The position numbers and the translations under genes are program-made. Source: Dehalococcoidia bacterium (GTDB lineage Bacteria; Chloroflexota; Dehalococcoidia; UBA2979). Taken from it: a stretch of 44,830 bases of DNA. Under the pieces are notes generated by a model. That model was not told where the DNA came from. It saw only the letters and a list, made by a program, of their open reading frames with translations, and made no database searches. Positions 16,062-28,203 of this stretch are shown here, in pieces (the first letter of the stretch is position 1; every line of letters starts with the position of its first letter). The stretch covers positions 1 through 44,830 of the forward strand of contig SHYP01000012.1 in assembly GCA_009692725.1 (NCBI GenBank), in the 5' to 3' direction.

Positions 16062-17060
16062 TTACGCTCGCGCGCCGCGGACCGACGCGGCGACCGCTTC
16101 GCGCACGCCGCGCGCGGCGGCGTCGGCCGCGCCCCGCACTGCGTTCGCAACCGCGGCGCCGTCGCTGCGCCCATGCGCGATGTACACCGCGCCATCGACG
16201 CCGAGCAGCGGCGCCGCGCCCGCGCGACGATAGTCGAGCTGGTCCGCGAGCGCTCGCACCTGGGGGCGCAGCAGCAGCCCGCCAAGCCGCCCGCGCCGCG
16301 AGACACGCGCCGCGCGGCGCAGCTCCAACAGCATCATCTCGATCACGCCCTCCGCGAGCTTGAGCGCCACGTTGCCCGTGAAGCCGTCCGTCACCACCAC
16401 GTCGGCGCGGCCCGTGGTGATCTCGCGCCCCTCGACGTTGCCGAGGAAGCGCAGCCCGGGCGCAACGGCGAGCGCGGCGTGCGCCTCGATCACCGCGGGC
16501 GTGCCCTTGCCGGGCTCCTCGCCGATGCTCAGCAGGCCGACGCGCGGCTCCGCGACGCCCAGCACGGCGCGCACGTAAGCGGCCCCCAACAGGCCGAACT
16601 GCACGAGGTGCGACGCGCGGCTCTCCGCGTTCGCGCCGCAGTCCAGCAGCAGGCAGGGGCCCGGTGGCAGCGGCAACAGCGCCCCCAGCGCGGGCCGCTC
16701 CGCGCCTGGCAACCGCCCGAGCACCACCAGTGCGAGCGTGACCACCGCGCCCGTGTTGCCCGCGGACACGAACGCGTCTGCCTCTCCGCGGCGCAGCAGC
16801 TGCAGCGCGACGTACACCGACGATTCCTTGCGGTGGCGCGCATCCAGCGCGTCGTGCTGGTCCATCGCGATCGCGTCAGAAGCGTGCACCACGCGCACGT
16901 TCGCGGGCGTCGCGCCGAGGCGCGCGAGCTCGCGGCCGACTGCAGCGGCATCGCCGACGAGCACGACGTCGACGCCGCCGCGCGCCGCGATCAGCGCGCC
17001 CTCCACGGCCGCCTGCGGCGCGAAGTCGCCCCCCATCGCGTCGACAGCGACGACAGTCAT
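16062..17060 (-). CDS. plsX: Phosphate acyltransferase PlsX
   Basis: PlsX makes acyl-phosphate from acyl-ACP and phosphate for phospholipid synthesis by PlsY. The 332-residue protein begins VVAVDAMGGDFAPQAAVEGA, the family hallmark, and also has SAGNTGAVV, LLDCGANAE, LLSIGEEPGKG, FLGNVEGREI and VVTDGFTGNVALK. Length is standard. Its ATG overlaps the TGA of the upstream methyltransferase gene (ATGA), so the two are translationally coupled. The usual partners fabH, fabD and rpmF are not next to it. Confidence 0.95.
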   Translation of the reverse strand: MTVVAVDAMGGDFAPQAAVEGALIAARGGVDVVLVGDAAAVGRELARLGATPANVRVVHASDAIAMDQHDALDARHRKESSVYVALQLLRRGEADAFVSAGNTGAVVTLALVVLGRLPGAERPALGALLPLPPGPCLLLDCGANAESRASHLVQFGLLGAAYVRAVLGVAEPRVGLLSIGEEPGKGTPAVIEAHAALAVAPGLRFLGNVEGREITTGRADVVVTDGFTGNVALKLAEGVIEMMLLELRRAARVSRRGRLGGLLLRPQVRALADQLDYRRAGAAPLLGVDGAVYIAHGRSDGAAVANAVRGAADAAARGVREAVAASVRGARA

Positions 17061-17851
17061 GCGCGCGCCCGCTCGAACAGCACGACCAGGCGGTCCGCAC
17101 CGTCGTCGAACGGCGTGAGCGCGTAGTCGCCGTACGTCGCCACCACGGCGAGGCCGGCGAGGCGCGCCGCGAGCTGCAGCTCGCCCGGCGTGATCACGCG
17201 CAGCGTGAACTGGTGCGTCCAGCGACGCAGCGGCCCATCCGGCGGCTGTACGTCGTAGTGGAATGCGACCTCGCGCAGTCCCAGCGCGGGCCGGCCTTCC
17301 ACGGCCACGAGCTTGGTCACGAGCGCCCCGCGCCAGGCCCGCGTCCAGTGCGCCACCAGCGGCTGCGGCCCCGGCGCGAGGTCGTCCGGCTGCGGCGCCT
17401 CGACGTCCACCACGACGAGGCCGCCGCGCGCGAGGTGCGCCGCAGCGGTCGCGAGTGCCGCGACGATATCGTCGACGCTGTCGAGGTGCTGCAGCCCGCC
17501 GAACGGCACGAGCACCGTGGCGAAGCGGCGGCGCAACCGCAGCTCGCGCATGTCGCCCTGCACGAGGCGCAGCCGCACGCCGGCCGCCTGCGCACGCGCA
17601 CGCGCCACCGCGAGCATCGCGGCACTCGCGTCGACGCCCACCACGTCATGGCCGCCCGCCGCGAGCGGGATCGCGACGCGACCGGTGCCGCAGCCGAGTT
17701 CCAGCACCGCGCCGCCCTGGCGCTCGGCGAGCTCGCGGTAGAGGTCGATGTCGTCTTCGACGCCCGCGAGGTCGAGGTCGTAGAAGGGCGCCGTCGCGGA
17801 CCAAGGGTCGGCGGGGTCCAGGGCTGCGGCAACGTCGGAGGATGCGGGCAC
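17057..17851 (-). CDS. Class I SAM-dependent methyltransferase
   Basis: This 264-residue protein has motif I VLELGCGTGRVAIPL (about residues 49-63), motif II VVGVDASAAML, and FATVLVPFGGLQHL for the later strand. The C-terminal half contains a beta-rich insertion (EVAFHYDVQPPDG). It is the first gene of a two-gene minus-strand unit with plsX, overlapping it by 4 bp. The substrate cannot be predicted; the link to phospholipid synthesis is only positional. Confidence 0.8.
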   Translation of the reverse strand: MPASSDVAAALDPADPWSATAPFYDLDLAGVEDDIDLYRELAERQGGAVLELGCGTGRVAIPLAAGGHDVVGVDASAAMLAVARARAQAAGVRLRLVQGDMRELRLRRRFATVLVPFGGLQHLDSVDDIVAALATAAAHLARGGLVVVDVEAPQPDDLAPGPQPLVAHWTRAWRGALVTKLVAVEGRPALGLREVAFHYDVQPPDGPLRRWTHQFTLRVITPGELQLAARLAGLAVVATYGDYALTPFDDGADRLVVLFERARA

Positions 17852-17959
17852 GTGGCGATGCTAAGGCGGCGCGGCCGAGGCGAGCAAACCCGCACGCGCC
17901 TCCACACGCCCCGCCGTGCGCCGTTGACGGCCGCGCGCCGCCGCCCCAGCATCGCCGCC

Positions 17960-18481
17960 GTGAACGACGACGCCCGCTGGCGAGCGCTGGTCCGCGAGGT
18001 GCCGGACTTTCCGCGCCCGGGCGTACTGTTCCGGGACATCACCCCGCTGCTCTACGACCCGGCGGCGCTGCGCGCAGCCAACGACGCGCTCGCGGAACGG
18101 GCGCACGCGTTCGCGCCCACCGTGGTCGCGGGCATCGAGGCGCGCGGGTTCATCTTCGGGGTGCCGGTCGCGGAGCGGCTCGGGCTGCCGTTCGTGCCGG
18201 TGCGCAAGCCCGGGAAGCTGCCCGCGGCGTACGCCTCGGTGGCCTACGCGCTCGAGTACGGTGAGGCGGAGCTGCAGCTGCACGAGGAGCCCTCGGTCGC
18301 CGGGAAGCGCGTGCTGGTCGTCGACGACCTGCTGGCGACGGGCGGCACCGCCGAGGCCGCCGCCCGGCTGGTCCACGCGCTCGGGGGCAGCGTGGCGGGG
18401 TTCGCCTTCTTCGTGGAACTCGCCGAGCTCGGCGGACGCGCGCGGCTGGCGGCGCCCGTCACGGCGCTTGTGACGTTCTAA
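17960..18481 (+). CDS. apt: Adenine phosphoribosyltransferase
   Basis: Apt converts adenine and PRPP to AMP. The 173-residue protein begins at GTG 17960, just before the conserved VPDFPRPGVLFRDITPLL. It has VAGIEARGFIFG, PVRKPGKLP, and the PRPP loop VLVVDDLLATGGTAEAA near residues 118-133. The frame stays open upstream but without homology, and the length with this start is standard. It heads a plus-strand gene run that includes mtnP, which releases adenine from methylthioadenosine, so it is well placed for adenine salvage. Confidence 0.93.
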   Translation: MNDDARWRALVREVPDFPRPGVLFRDITPLLYDPAALRAANDALAERAHAFAPTVVAGIEARGFIFGVPVAERLGLPFVPVRKPGKLPAAYASVAYALEYGEAELQLHEEPSVAGKRVLVVDDLLATGGTAEAAARLVHALGGSVAGFAFFVELAELGGRARLAAPVTALVTF

Positions 18482-18647
18482 CCGCCGGCGCGCCAGCCGC
18501 GGGCCTTTCTCCTGACGGCCTGCTGACCGCCTGGGGCGAATGCGGCGGGTAGGGGCCAGCGCGGGTCCGGAGTAGGGGGATTCCCCTAGTGGCCCGCGCG
18601 CCGCAAACGCCTTTACGATGTGTCGTCGAGCTTCGGCAGCCGCAGGG

Positions 18648-19191
18648 ATGGCGTTCGGAACGGCGGGCAACGTGGCACTGCGCAAGGCAGCGGGCGCCCA
18701 GCTCAGCAAGCGCGGCTTCTGGGTGTTCACCGAGTACCGCTATGAGCATCCTGCCGGCGCGTTTCGGCTGGGCGCGCACGGCTTCGCGCGCGCGCGCCGC
18801 GCGCTCGACGAGGGCGGCGCCGCCGCGATCGGCCGCGCCGATGGGCGCACGCTGTGGTGGACCGGCGACGCCTTCTACTGGGCCGACGACGAGGACGGCG
18901 AGCAAGTCGCACTGCTCGCATGGGACCGCCGCCGCCGCGACAGCGCGCGCATCGAGCGGCTGCGCAAGCAGCGCGCGCACGAGGGCACAGCCGGCGAGGC
19001 GCGCCGCGAGCGCGTGCCACCAGACGTGCGCACCGCGGTCTGGTTCCGCGACGAGGGCCGCTGCGTCGAATGCGACACGGAGGACGACCTGCAATTCGAT
19101 CACGTCATCCCGATCGCGCACGGGGGCGGCAGCGCTCAGGCGAACGTGCAACTGCTGTGCGGCGACTGCAACCGCCTCAAGAGCGACTCGC

Positions 19192-19199
<8 letters not shown>
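18648..19199 (+). CDS. HNH endonuclease domain protein
   Basis: The C-terminal ~55 residues form an HNH nuclease: CVECDTEDDLQFDHVIP, then AHGGGSAQANVQLLCGDCN, with two zinc-type CxxC pairs around the metal-binding histidine and asparagine. The N-terminal ~110 residues are unrecognised and rich in aromatic and charged residues. I place the start at ATG 18648 (MAFGTAGN); an in-frame ATG at 18618 is possible, and neither has a clear Shine-Dalgarno. The 3' end overlaps the TTG start of mtnP by 8 bp. Its role in a methyl-cycle operon is unclear. Confidence 0.75.
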
Positions 19200-22276
<3,077 letters not shown>

Positions 22277-22307
22277 CCAACGGGTCGCCCGCCGGGGGGA
22301 GAATCGC

Positions 22308-23546
22308 ATGTCCACGACGTTCATGAGCTCGCCGTCGCTGTTGCTCACCAGCGAGTCGGTGACCGAGGGCCACCCCGACAAGGTGTGCGACCAGATCTCG
22401 GACGCGGTGCTGGACGCGATGTTGCAGCAGGACCCGATGTCGCGCGTGGCGTGCGAGGCCGTGGTCAACACCGGCTTCGTGCTGATCTTCGGGGAGATCA
22501 CGACGCGTGCGTACGTCGACCTGCAGGAGATCGTGCGCCGCACCGTGCGCGAGATCGGCTACAACCACTCCGACATCGGCTTCGACTGGGAGACGTGCGG
22601 CGTGATCTCGTCGCTCAAGGAGCAGTCGAGTGACATCGCGCAGGGCGTGAACCGCTCGCTCGAGGCGCGCCAGGCGGCCGGCGAAGTCGAGGCGCTCGAC
22701 CTCGAAGGCGCCGGCGACCAGGGCATGATGATCGGCTTCGCCTGCTCCGAGACCGACGAGTACATGCCGCTGACCACCGTGCTCGCGCACCGGCTCGTGC
22801 GGCGCCTCGCGGAGCTGCGCAAGACGGGCGCGCTCACCTACCTGCGCCCCGACGGCAAGTCGCAGGTGACCGTCGAGTACGCGTACGGCGTACCGAAGCG
22901 CATCGAGGCCGTCGTCGTGTCGACGCAGCACAACCCCGAGGTGAGCGAGGAAACGATCCGCCGCGACATCGAGCAGCTGGTGATCCGGCAGATCTGCCCG
23001 CCCGAGCTGATGCAAGACACGAAGATCTTCGTCAACCCGACGGGGCGCTTCGTGAACGGCGGCCCCGCCTCTGACGCAGGGCTGACGGGGCGCAAGATCA
23101 TCGTCGATAGCTACGGCGGAATCGCACGCCACGGTGGCGGCGCGTTCAGCGGCAAGGATCCGAGCAAGGTCGACCGCTCCGCGGCGTACGCCGCGCGCCA
23201 CGTCGCAAAGAACGTCGTCGCCGCGGGGCTCGCCGAGCGGCTCGAGGTGCAGGTGTCGTACGCGATCGGCGTCGCACGCCCCACGTCGATCGCCATCGAG
23301 ACGTTCGGCACCGCCAACATCGCGGAGGCGGAGATCGAGCGGCTCGTGCACCAGCACTTCGACCTGCGCCCCGCCGCGATCATCCAGCGTTTCGACTTGC
23401 GCCGGCCGATCTACCGCCAGGTGGCCGCGTACGGCCATTTCGGCCGCTCCGACCTCGACCTGCCGTGGGAACGGCTCGACGTCGTCGACGCGCTGCGCGC
23501 CGATGCCGGCCTGCCGGCCGTGCGCCTGCAGCCGCACTCGGCGTAG
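22308..23546 (+). CDS. metK: S-adenosylmethionine synthetase
   Basis: MetK makes SAM from methionine and ATP. The 412-residue protein begins with [20 protein letters not shown] and has [12 protein letters not shown], the [20 protein letters not shown] segment and [17 protein letters not shown], all signature blocks of the homotetrameric enzyme. Residue His in EGHPDK and the K+/Mg2+ site Asp in GHPDKV are present. It completes a local methyl cycle with ahcY and mtnP. Thirteen bp separate it from the next gene, so co-transcription continues. Confidence 0.97.
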   Translation: MSTTFMSSPSLLLTSESVTEGHPDKVCDQISDAVLDAMLQQDPMSRVACEAVVNTGFVLIFGEITTRAYVDLQEIVRRTVREIGYNHSDIGFDWETCGVISSLKEQSSDIAQGVNRSLEARQAAGEVEALDLEGAGDQGMMIGFACSETDEYMPLTTVLAHRLVRRLAELRKTGALTYLRPDGKSQVTVEYAYGVPKRIEAVVVSTQHNPEVSEETIRRDIEQLVIRQICPPELMQDTKIFVNPTGRFVNGGPASDAGLTGRKIIVDSYGGIARHGGGAFSGKDPSKVDRSAAYAARHVAKNVVAAGLAERLEVQVSYAIGVARPTSIAIETFGTANIAEAEIERLVHQHFDLRPAAIIQRFDLRRPIYRQVAAYGHFGRSDLDLPWERLDVVDALRADAGLPAVRLQPHSA

Positions 23547-23559
23547 GCGCGGCCGGCGC

Positions 23560-24660
23560 GTGCGCGCGATCGTACTCGTGGGCGGCGAGGGTACGCGCCT
23601 GCGGCCACTCACGTGGCGCACGCCGAAGCAGCTCGTACCCGTGCTCGGACGCCCATTGCTCGAGCATTTGCTGCTGCATCTGCGCGCGCACGGCGTCACC
23701 GCGGTGACGCTTGCGCTCATGCGCACGCGGCTGTCCGAGGTCGTGCACGCGGCGTTCGCCGACGGCGGCGCGCTCGGCCTCGCGCTCGACTACGCGTACG
23801 AGGAGACGCCGCTCGGCTCCGGCGGCGCGATCGCCGCGATCGCGGGCGGCTGGGACGAGCCGTTCCTCGTGTGCAACGGCGACATCATCACGGACCTCGA
23901 CATCACGGCATTCGCCGCGGCGCACCGCGCGCGCGGCGCCGCGATCTCGATCGCATTGCACGAGGTCGACGACCCGTCCGGCTTCGGCGTGGTCGCGCTC
24001 GATCCGGACGGCCGCATCACGCGCTTCGTCGAGAAGCCGCCGCGTGCGGAGGCGCCGTCGCGCCTCGTGAACGCGGGCACGTGGCTGTTCGAGCCGAGCG
24101 CCATCGCGTCGCTCGACCCCACGCGCTTCCAGCGCGTCGAGGACGAGCTGTTCCCGACGATGGCGGCCGCGGGCGGCCCGATCTTCGGCTACGTCGGCTC
24201 GGCGTACTGGCGCGACATCGGCAACGCCGACGCCTACCTGCGCGTGAACCTGGAGCTGCTCGCGGGCGCGCTCCCCGCCCGGCTGCCCGCCGACTGGCCA
24301 CCGGAGCGCGTACTCGTCGGCGCCGGCGCGCACGTCGCGCCCGGCGCGCGCGTGAGCGCGCCCGCGCTGCTCGGCGCCGGCGCGCGCGTCGACGCGGCGG
24401 CAAGCGTGGAGGGCCCCGCGGTGATCGGCGCAGGCTCACACCTCACCACGGGCGCGCTCGTGCGCGGCTCGGTACTGTGGGCGCGCGTACGGGTCGGCCC
24501 CGGCGCGCGCGTGATCGACTGCGTGGTCGCCGACGACGTGGAGATCGGCGCCGGCGCCGAGCTCGTCGGCGCGGTCGTCGCGCACGGCGCGCGTATCGCG
24601 GACGGCGCGCGCGTCGCGCCGGGCAGCCGCATCGAACCGGACGCGCAGGAGGGCTCATGA
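23560..24660 (+). CDS. Sugar nucleotidyltransferase (mannose/glucose-1-phosphate type) with hexapeptide tail
   Basis: This 366-residue protein starts at GTG 23560 directly before AIVLVGGEGTRLRPLTWRTPK, the nucleotide-binding signature. The catalytic domain carries VCNGDIITDLD (metal Asp) and FVEKPP, and ends with the YWRDIGNADAYLRVN block. The C-terminal ~115 residues form left-handed beta-helix (hexapeptide) repeats such as VLVGAGAHVAPGARV. It would activate a sugar-1-phosphate with NTP; GDP-mannose is likely given the neighbouring phosphomannomutase-like and phosphomannose-isomerase genes, but the sugar and base are not proven. The 3' end overlaps the next gene (ATGA). Confidence 0.87.
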   Translation: MRAIVLVGGEGTRLRPLTWRTPKQLVPVLGRPLLEHLLLHLRAHGVTAVTLALMRTRLSEVVHAAFADGGALGLALDYAYEETPLGSGGAIAAIAGGWDEPFLVCNGDIITDLDITAFAAAHRARGAAISIALHEVDDPSGFGVVALDPDGRITRFVEKPPRAEAPSRLVNAGTWLFEPSAIASLDPTRFQRVEDELFPTMAAAGGPIFGYVGSAYWRDIGNADAYLRVNLELLAGALPARLPADWPPERVLVGAGAHVAPGARVSAPALLGAGARVDAAASVEGPAVIGAGSHLTTGALVRGSVLWARVRVGPGARVIDCVVADDVEIGAGAELVGAVVAHGARIADGARVAPGSRIEPDAQEGS

Positions 24661-26087
24661 CGGAGATCCGCTTTGGCACGGACGGTTGGCGCGCGGAGAT
24701 CGCGGAGGACTTTACCTTCGAGAACGTGCGCGCCGTCGCGCAGGCAACCGCCGAGCACATGCTCGGCACCGGCGCCGCGGCGCGCGGCGTCGTGGTGGGC
24801 TACGACACGCGCTTTCTGTCCGCGTCGTTCGCCGCCGCCACCGCGGAGGTGCTGGCCGCGAACGGTATCCACGTCGCGCTGACCGCCGCCGCGGGCCCCA
24901 CACCCGCGCTCTCGCACGCCGTGATCGAGCGCGGTGCGGGCGGCGGCGTGATGATCACCGCGAGCCACAACCCCGCACGCTGGAACGGCTTCAAGCTGAA
25001 GGAACACTTCGGCGCCTCGTCGCCACGCGACGTGACCGACGCCATCGAACGCGCGATCCCGGGCGTGTTCGCGGAGCACCGCGTGCGACGTCTGCCGATC
25101 GGCGCGGCGGAGGCGGGGGGGCTCGTCGAGCGCTTCGACCAGCGCCCCACGTACCTCGCTGCGTTGCGGCGACTCGTGGACGTCGAGGCGATCCGCACCG
25201 CAGGCCTGAACGTGCTCGTGGACTCGATGTACGGGGCGGCGGGGGGCTATGTGGCGGAGCTGCTGAGCGGCGACGCGACGCGCGTCGAGGAGCTGCACGG
25301 CACGCGCAACCCCGCGTTCCCGGGCATGCGCGCGCCCGAGCCGATCGCGGCGAACCTCGGCGAGCAGCTCGCGCAACTCGCGCAGGGCGGCTACGACATC
25401 GGCCTTTCGAACGACGGCGACGCGGACCGCCTCGGCCTGGCCGACGAGCACGGCGTGTTCATCACGCAGTTGCAGGCGTTCGCGCTGATCGCCCACTACC
25501 TGCTGAAGGTGCGCGGCGAGCGCGGACCGCTCGTGCGCTCCGTGACGATGACGCGCATGATCGACCGCCTCGGGGAGCGCTACGGTTGCCCCGTGTACGA
25601 AACGCCGGTCGGCTTCGTCAACCTCGGGCCGAAGATGCGCGAGACGAACGCGCTGCTGGCGGGCGAGGAATCGGGCGGCTACGCCGTGCGCGGCCACATC
25701 CCGGAGCGCGATGGCATCCTCTCCGGTCTGCTCATCCTCGAAGCGATCGTACGCACGGGCCAGCGTCCGTCCGCGCTGCTGCAGGCGCTGTACGCGGAGG
25801 TGGGCACGCACGAGTACGATCGCGTGGACATCACGCTGCGCGGCGACGAGCGCGACGCGATCCGCGCGCGCGTGGCAGCCGCGCAGCCGCAGGAGATCGC
25901 GGGGCTGCGCGTGACCGCGCGCGACCAGCTCGACGGCTACCGCTTTCAGCTCGAAGGCGGCTGGTGGTTGCTGCTGCGCTTCAGCGGCACCGAGCCGCTG
26001 CTGCGCATCTACGCGGAGATGCCGACGATGGGGCAGGTGCAGGCAGCACTGGAAGCGGGACAGGCGATGTCGGGAGCCACGCTGTGA
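24657..26087 (+). CDS. Phosphoglucomutase/phosphomannomutase family protein
   Basis: This 476-residue alpha-D-phosphohexomutase interconverts hexose-6- and hexose-1-phosphate. It has RFGTDGWRAEIAEDFTFENV at the N-terminus, the phosphoserine loop GVMITASHNP, the metal loop SNDGDADRLG, the sugar-specificity loop GEESGGYAVRGHIPERDG and the phosphate-binding RFSGTEPLLRIY. GEESGGY is typical of PGM/PMM enzymes that accept glucose and mannose. It overlaps both neighbours by 4 bp and feeds the nucleotidyltransferase just upstream. Confidence 0.92.
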   Translation: MTEIRFGTDGWRAEIAEDFTFENVRAVAQATAEHMLGTGAAARGVVVGYDTRFLSASFAAATAEVLAANGIHVALTAAAGPTPALSHAVIERGAGGGVMITASHNPARWNGFKLKEHFGASSPRDVTDAIERAIPGVFAEHRVRRLPIGAAEAGGLVERFDQRPTYLAALRRLVDVEAIRTAGLNVLVDSMYGAAGGYVAELLSGDATRVEELHGTRNPAFPGMRAPEPIAANLGEQLAQLAQGGYDIGLSNDGDADRLGLADEHGVFITQLQAFALIAHYLLKVRGERGPLVRSVTMTRMIDRLGERYGCPVYETPVGFVNLGPKMRETNALLAGEESGGYAVRGHIPERDGILSGLLILEAIVRTGQRPSALLQALYAEVGTHEYDRVDITLRGDERDAIRARVAAAQPQEIAGLRVTARDQLDGYRFQLEGGWWLLLRFSGTEPLLRIYAEMPTMGQVQAALEAGQAMSGATL

Positions 26088-27163
26088 ACACGAGCGACGC
26101 GGAGCGCACGCTCGATGACCGGGACGCGATCGGCCGCGTCGACCCGTCGGGCATGGCGGCGCTGATCGCGGGGCTGCCCGCGCAGAGCCGCGCGGCCTGG
26201 GATGCGGGGCACGCGTGGCCGCTGCCGTCCGGCTTCGAGACGCCGCAGCGCGTCGTGCTGCTCGGCATGGGCGGCTCGGCCATCGGCGCCGACGTCGCCG
26301 CCACGCTGGCCGCGCGCTGGGGCCGCGTCCCGGTACAGGTCGTGCGCGGCTACACCCCGTCGGCGGTCGACGAGCGCACACTGCTGATCGCCTGCTCGTA
26401 CTCGGGCGACACCGAGGAGACGCTGGAGGCGTTCCAGCAGGGCCTGCCGCAGGCGGGCATGCGCCTCGCGATCACGTCGGGCGGCCGGCTGACGCAGCTC
26501 GCTGCGAGCATGGACTACGCGCTGTTCAACTTCGAGTTCGCGGCGCCGCCGCGCGCCGCCTTCGGCTGGGCGCTGTTCCCGCTGCTTGCGATCTTCGAAC
26601 GGCTCGGCGTGCTCACGCTCGCCCCGGGCGCCGTCGACGCCGCGCTCGCCGAGCTGGCGCGCTGCGCCAACGACTGGGGCCTCGACGTGCCGGAGGAGCG
26701 CAACGCAGCGAAGCAGCTTGCACGTCGCATCGCGGGCCGCGTGCCGGTGATCCTCGGGCCGGACCTACTGGAGGTAGCGGCGCGGCGCTGGGCCGGCCAG
26801 CTGAACGAGAACGCGAAGCAGTGGGCGCTGTTCGCGGCGCTCCCGGAAGCGGACCACAACCTCGTCGTCGGCTTTCCCGGCCCTGCCATCGCGCGCGAGG
26901 CGCTGCACGTGCTGCTGCTCGACGCGCCCGCGCTGCACCCGCGCAACCGCCTGCGCGTGCGCCTGACCGCGCATGCGCTCGAGGAAGCCGGCATGCCGCA
27001 CGACGAGCTGCTGATCGGCGGCACCGAGCCGCTGGATACGCTGCTGCGCGCCTGCTACCTCGCGGACTGGGTGTCGCTGTACACAGCGGTGCTGAACGGC
27101 GCGGACCCGCATCTGGTGCGCGTCATCGACTGGCTGAAGCAGGCGCTCGCCGACGGTAGCTAG
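26084..27163 (+). CDS. Bifunctional phosphoglucose/phosphomannose isomerase
   Basis: This 359-residue SIS-domain protein starts at GTG 26084, overlapping the mutase stop. It has VVLLGMGGSAIGADVA, ACSYSGDTEETLEAFQQ (SIS phosphosugar loop), the LNENAKQWA segment carrying the catalytic Glu, and a C-terminal HNLVVGF. These blocks match the archaeal/actinobacterial dual-specificity PGI/PMI family. It would connect fructose-6-phosphate to glucose-6- or mannose-6-phosphate at the start of the activated-sugar route encoded by the two genes before it. It is the last plus-strand gene before the convergent ribosomal superoperon. Confidence 0.88.
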   Translation: MNTSDAERTLDDRDAIGRVDPSGMAALIAGLPAQSRAAWDAGHAWPLPSGFETPQRVVLLGMGGSAIGADVAATLAARWGRVPVQVVRGYTPSAVDERTLLIACSYSGDTEETLEAFQQGLPQAGMRLAITSGGRLTQLAASMDYALFNFEFAAPPRAAFGWALFPLLAIFERLGVLTLAPGAVDAALAELARCANDWGLDVPEERNAAKQLARRIAGRVPVILGPDLLEVAARRWAGQLNENAKQWALFAALPEADHNLVVGFPGPAIAREALHVLLLDAPALHPRNRLRVRLTAHALEEAGMPHDELLIGGTEPLDTLLRACYLADWVSLYTAVLNGADPHLVRVIDWLKQALADGS

Positions 27164-27258
27164 CGCCGACGCGCGTCCGCCGGCACGCCGACTTCATCCC
27201 TTGCATCGCGATCTGCGCGCTCGCGGCGCCCCGACTTACGTCGAGACAATCGATGAGG

Positions 27259-27288
27259 GCTAGCGAACTCGCTACTGAGGCCGCTAGC
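27259..27288. terminator. Possible hairpin at the rpsI end
   Basis: GCTAGCG (27259-27265) can pair with CGCTAGC (27282-27288), the latter overlapping the rpsI stop. It lies in the 120-bp gap between convergent units. No T-tract is present, so this is tentative. Confidence 0.3.
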
Positions 27289-27679
27289 GCTTGGTGAACT
27301 GCGGCGCCTTGCGCGCGCGCTTGAGGCCGAACTTCTTGCGCTCCTTCTCGCGCGGGTCGCGCGTGAGCAGGCCCTCGGCGCGCAGCGGCCTCTTGTACAG
27401 CTCGTCGGAGACCACGAGGGCACGCGCGATGCCGAGGCGGATCGCCCCGGCCCAGCCGGTGTTGCCGCCACCCGCGACCTTCACCTGAATGTTGAAGCGG
27501 CGCTGTGTGTCGGTGGCAGCGAGCGGGCGCAGCAGGTCCTGCCGGGCGGACGCGCGCACGATCACTTGCTCCAGCGGGTGGCCGTTCACGACGACGGTGC
27601 CGGTGCCCGGGTAGAGCCGCACGCGCGCGACGGCCGACTTGCGGCGGCCGAGACCGTAGTAGTAGTGCTCAGTGGTCAT
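27284..27679 (-). CDS. rpsI: 30S ribosomal protein S9
   Basis: This 131-residue S9 has YYYGLGRRKSAVARVRL at the N-terminus, VAGGGNTGWAGAIRLGIARA in the core and a basic tail ending APQFTKR, whose last Lys-Arg reaches the P-site tRNA in known ribosomes. Length is normal. It follows rplM by 23 bp as the last gene of the superoperon, the usual L13-S9 pairing. Confidence 0.97.
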   Translation of the reverse strand: MTTEHYYYGLGRRKSAVARVRLYPGTGTVVVNGHPLEQVIVRASARQDLLRPLAATDTQRRFNIQVKVAGGGNTGWAGAIRLGIARALVVSDELYKRPLRAEGLLTRDPREKERKKFGLKRARKAPQFTKR

Positions 27680-27702
27680 GGAGGCTCCTTGCTACGGTAC
27701 CG

Positions 27703-28203
27703 CTACTCGGCGGCGGTGGTGCGCTGGCGGACGCGCGCGCCCGTGCCGGCGCGGACCTGCGCCTCGTGCGGGTGGGTGGGCCCGGAGTACACCTTGAGGT
27801 GGCGGAACAGCTCGCGGCCCAGCGACCCCTTCGGGAGCATCCCGCGGATCGCGTGCTCGACGACTCGGCGCGCGTCGCGCTCCAGCTGCTGGCGCACGCT
27901 GCGCTCGCGCAGGCCGCCCGGGTAGCCGGAGTGGCGGTAGTACACCTTCTGCTGCGCCTTCTGCCCCGTGAGCGCGATCTGGCGCGCGTTCACGATGATC
28001 ACAAAGTCGCCCATCGGCAGGTGCGGCTCGTACGTGGGCTTGTGCTTGCCCATCAGCAGGCGCGCCGCCTCGCCCGCCAGCCGCCCGAGCGGGCGGTCGT
28101 TCGCGTCCAGCACGTGCCAGCTCCGGTCCATGGAGCCGGCGTGCAGCCGGAACGTCTTGGTGGTCGCGTGCTTATTCGCCGTCGGCGAGGGCATCGTCGT
28201 CAT
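27703..28203 (-). CDS. rplM: 50S ribosomal protein L13
   Basis: This 166-residue L13 has RSWHVLDANDRPLGRLA, GDFVIIVNARQIALTG, YYRHSGYPGGLRERS and a GMLPKGSLGRELFRHLKVY block. It is about 20 residues longer than usual: a TTMPSPTANKHATTK leader, and a short C-terminal extension. The start at 28203 overlaps the end of truA by 32 bp; an ATG at 28194 would shorten the overlap. It is coupled to rpsI downstream. Confidence 0.95.
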   Translation of the reverse strand: MTTMPSPTANKHATTKTFRLHAGSMDRSWHVLDANDRPLGRLAGEAARLLMGKHKPTYEPHLPMGDFVIIVNARQIALTGQKAQQKVYYRHSGYPGGLRERSVRQQLERDARRVVEHAIRGMLPKGSLGRELFRHLKVYSGPTHPHEAQVRAGTGARVRQRTTAAE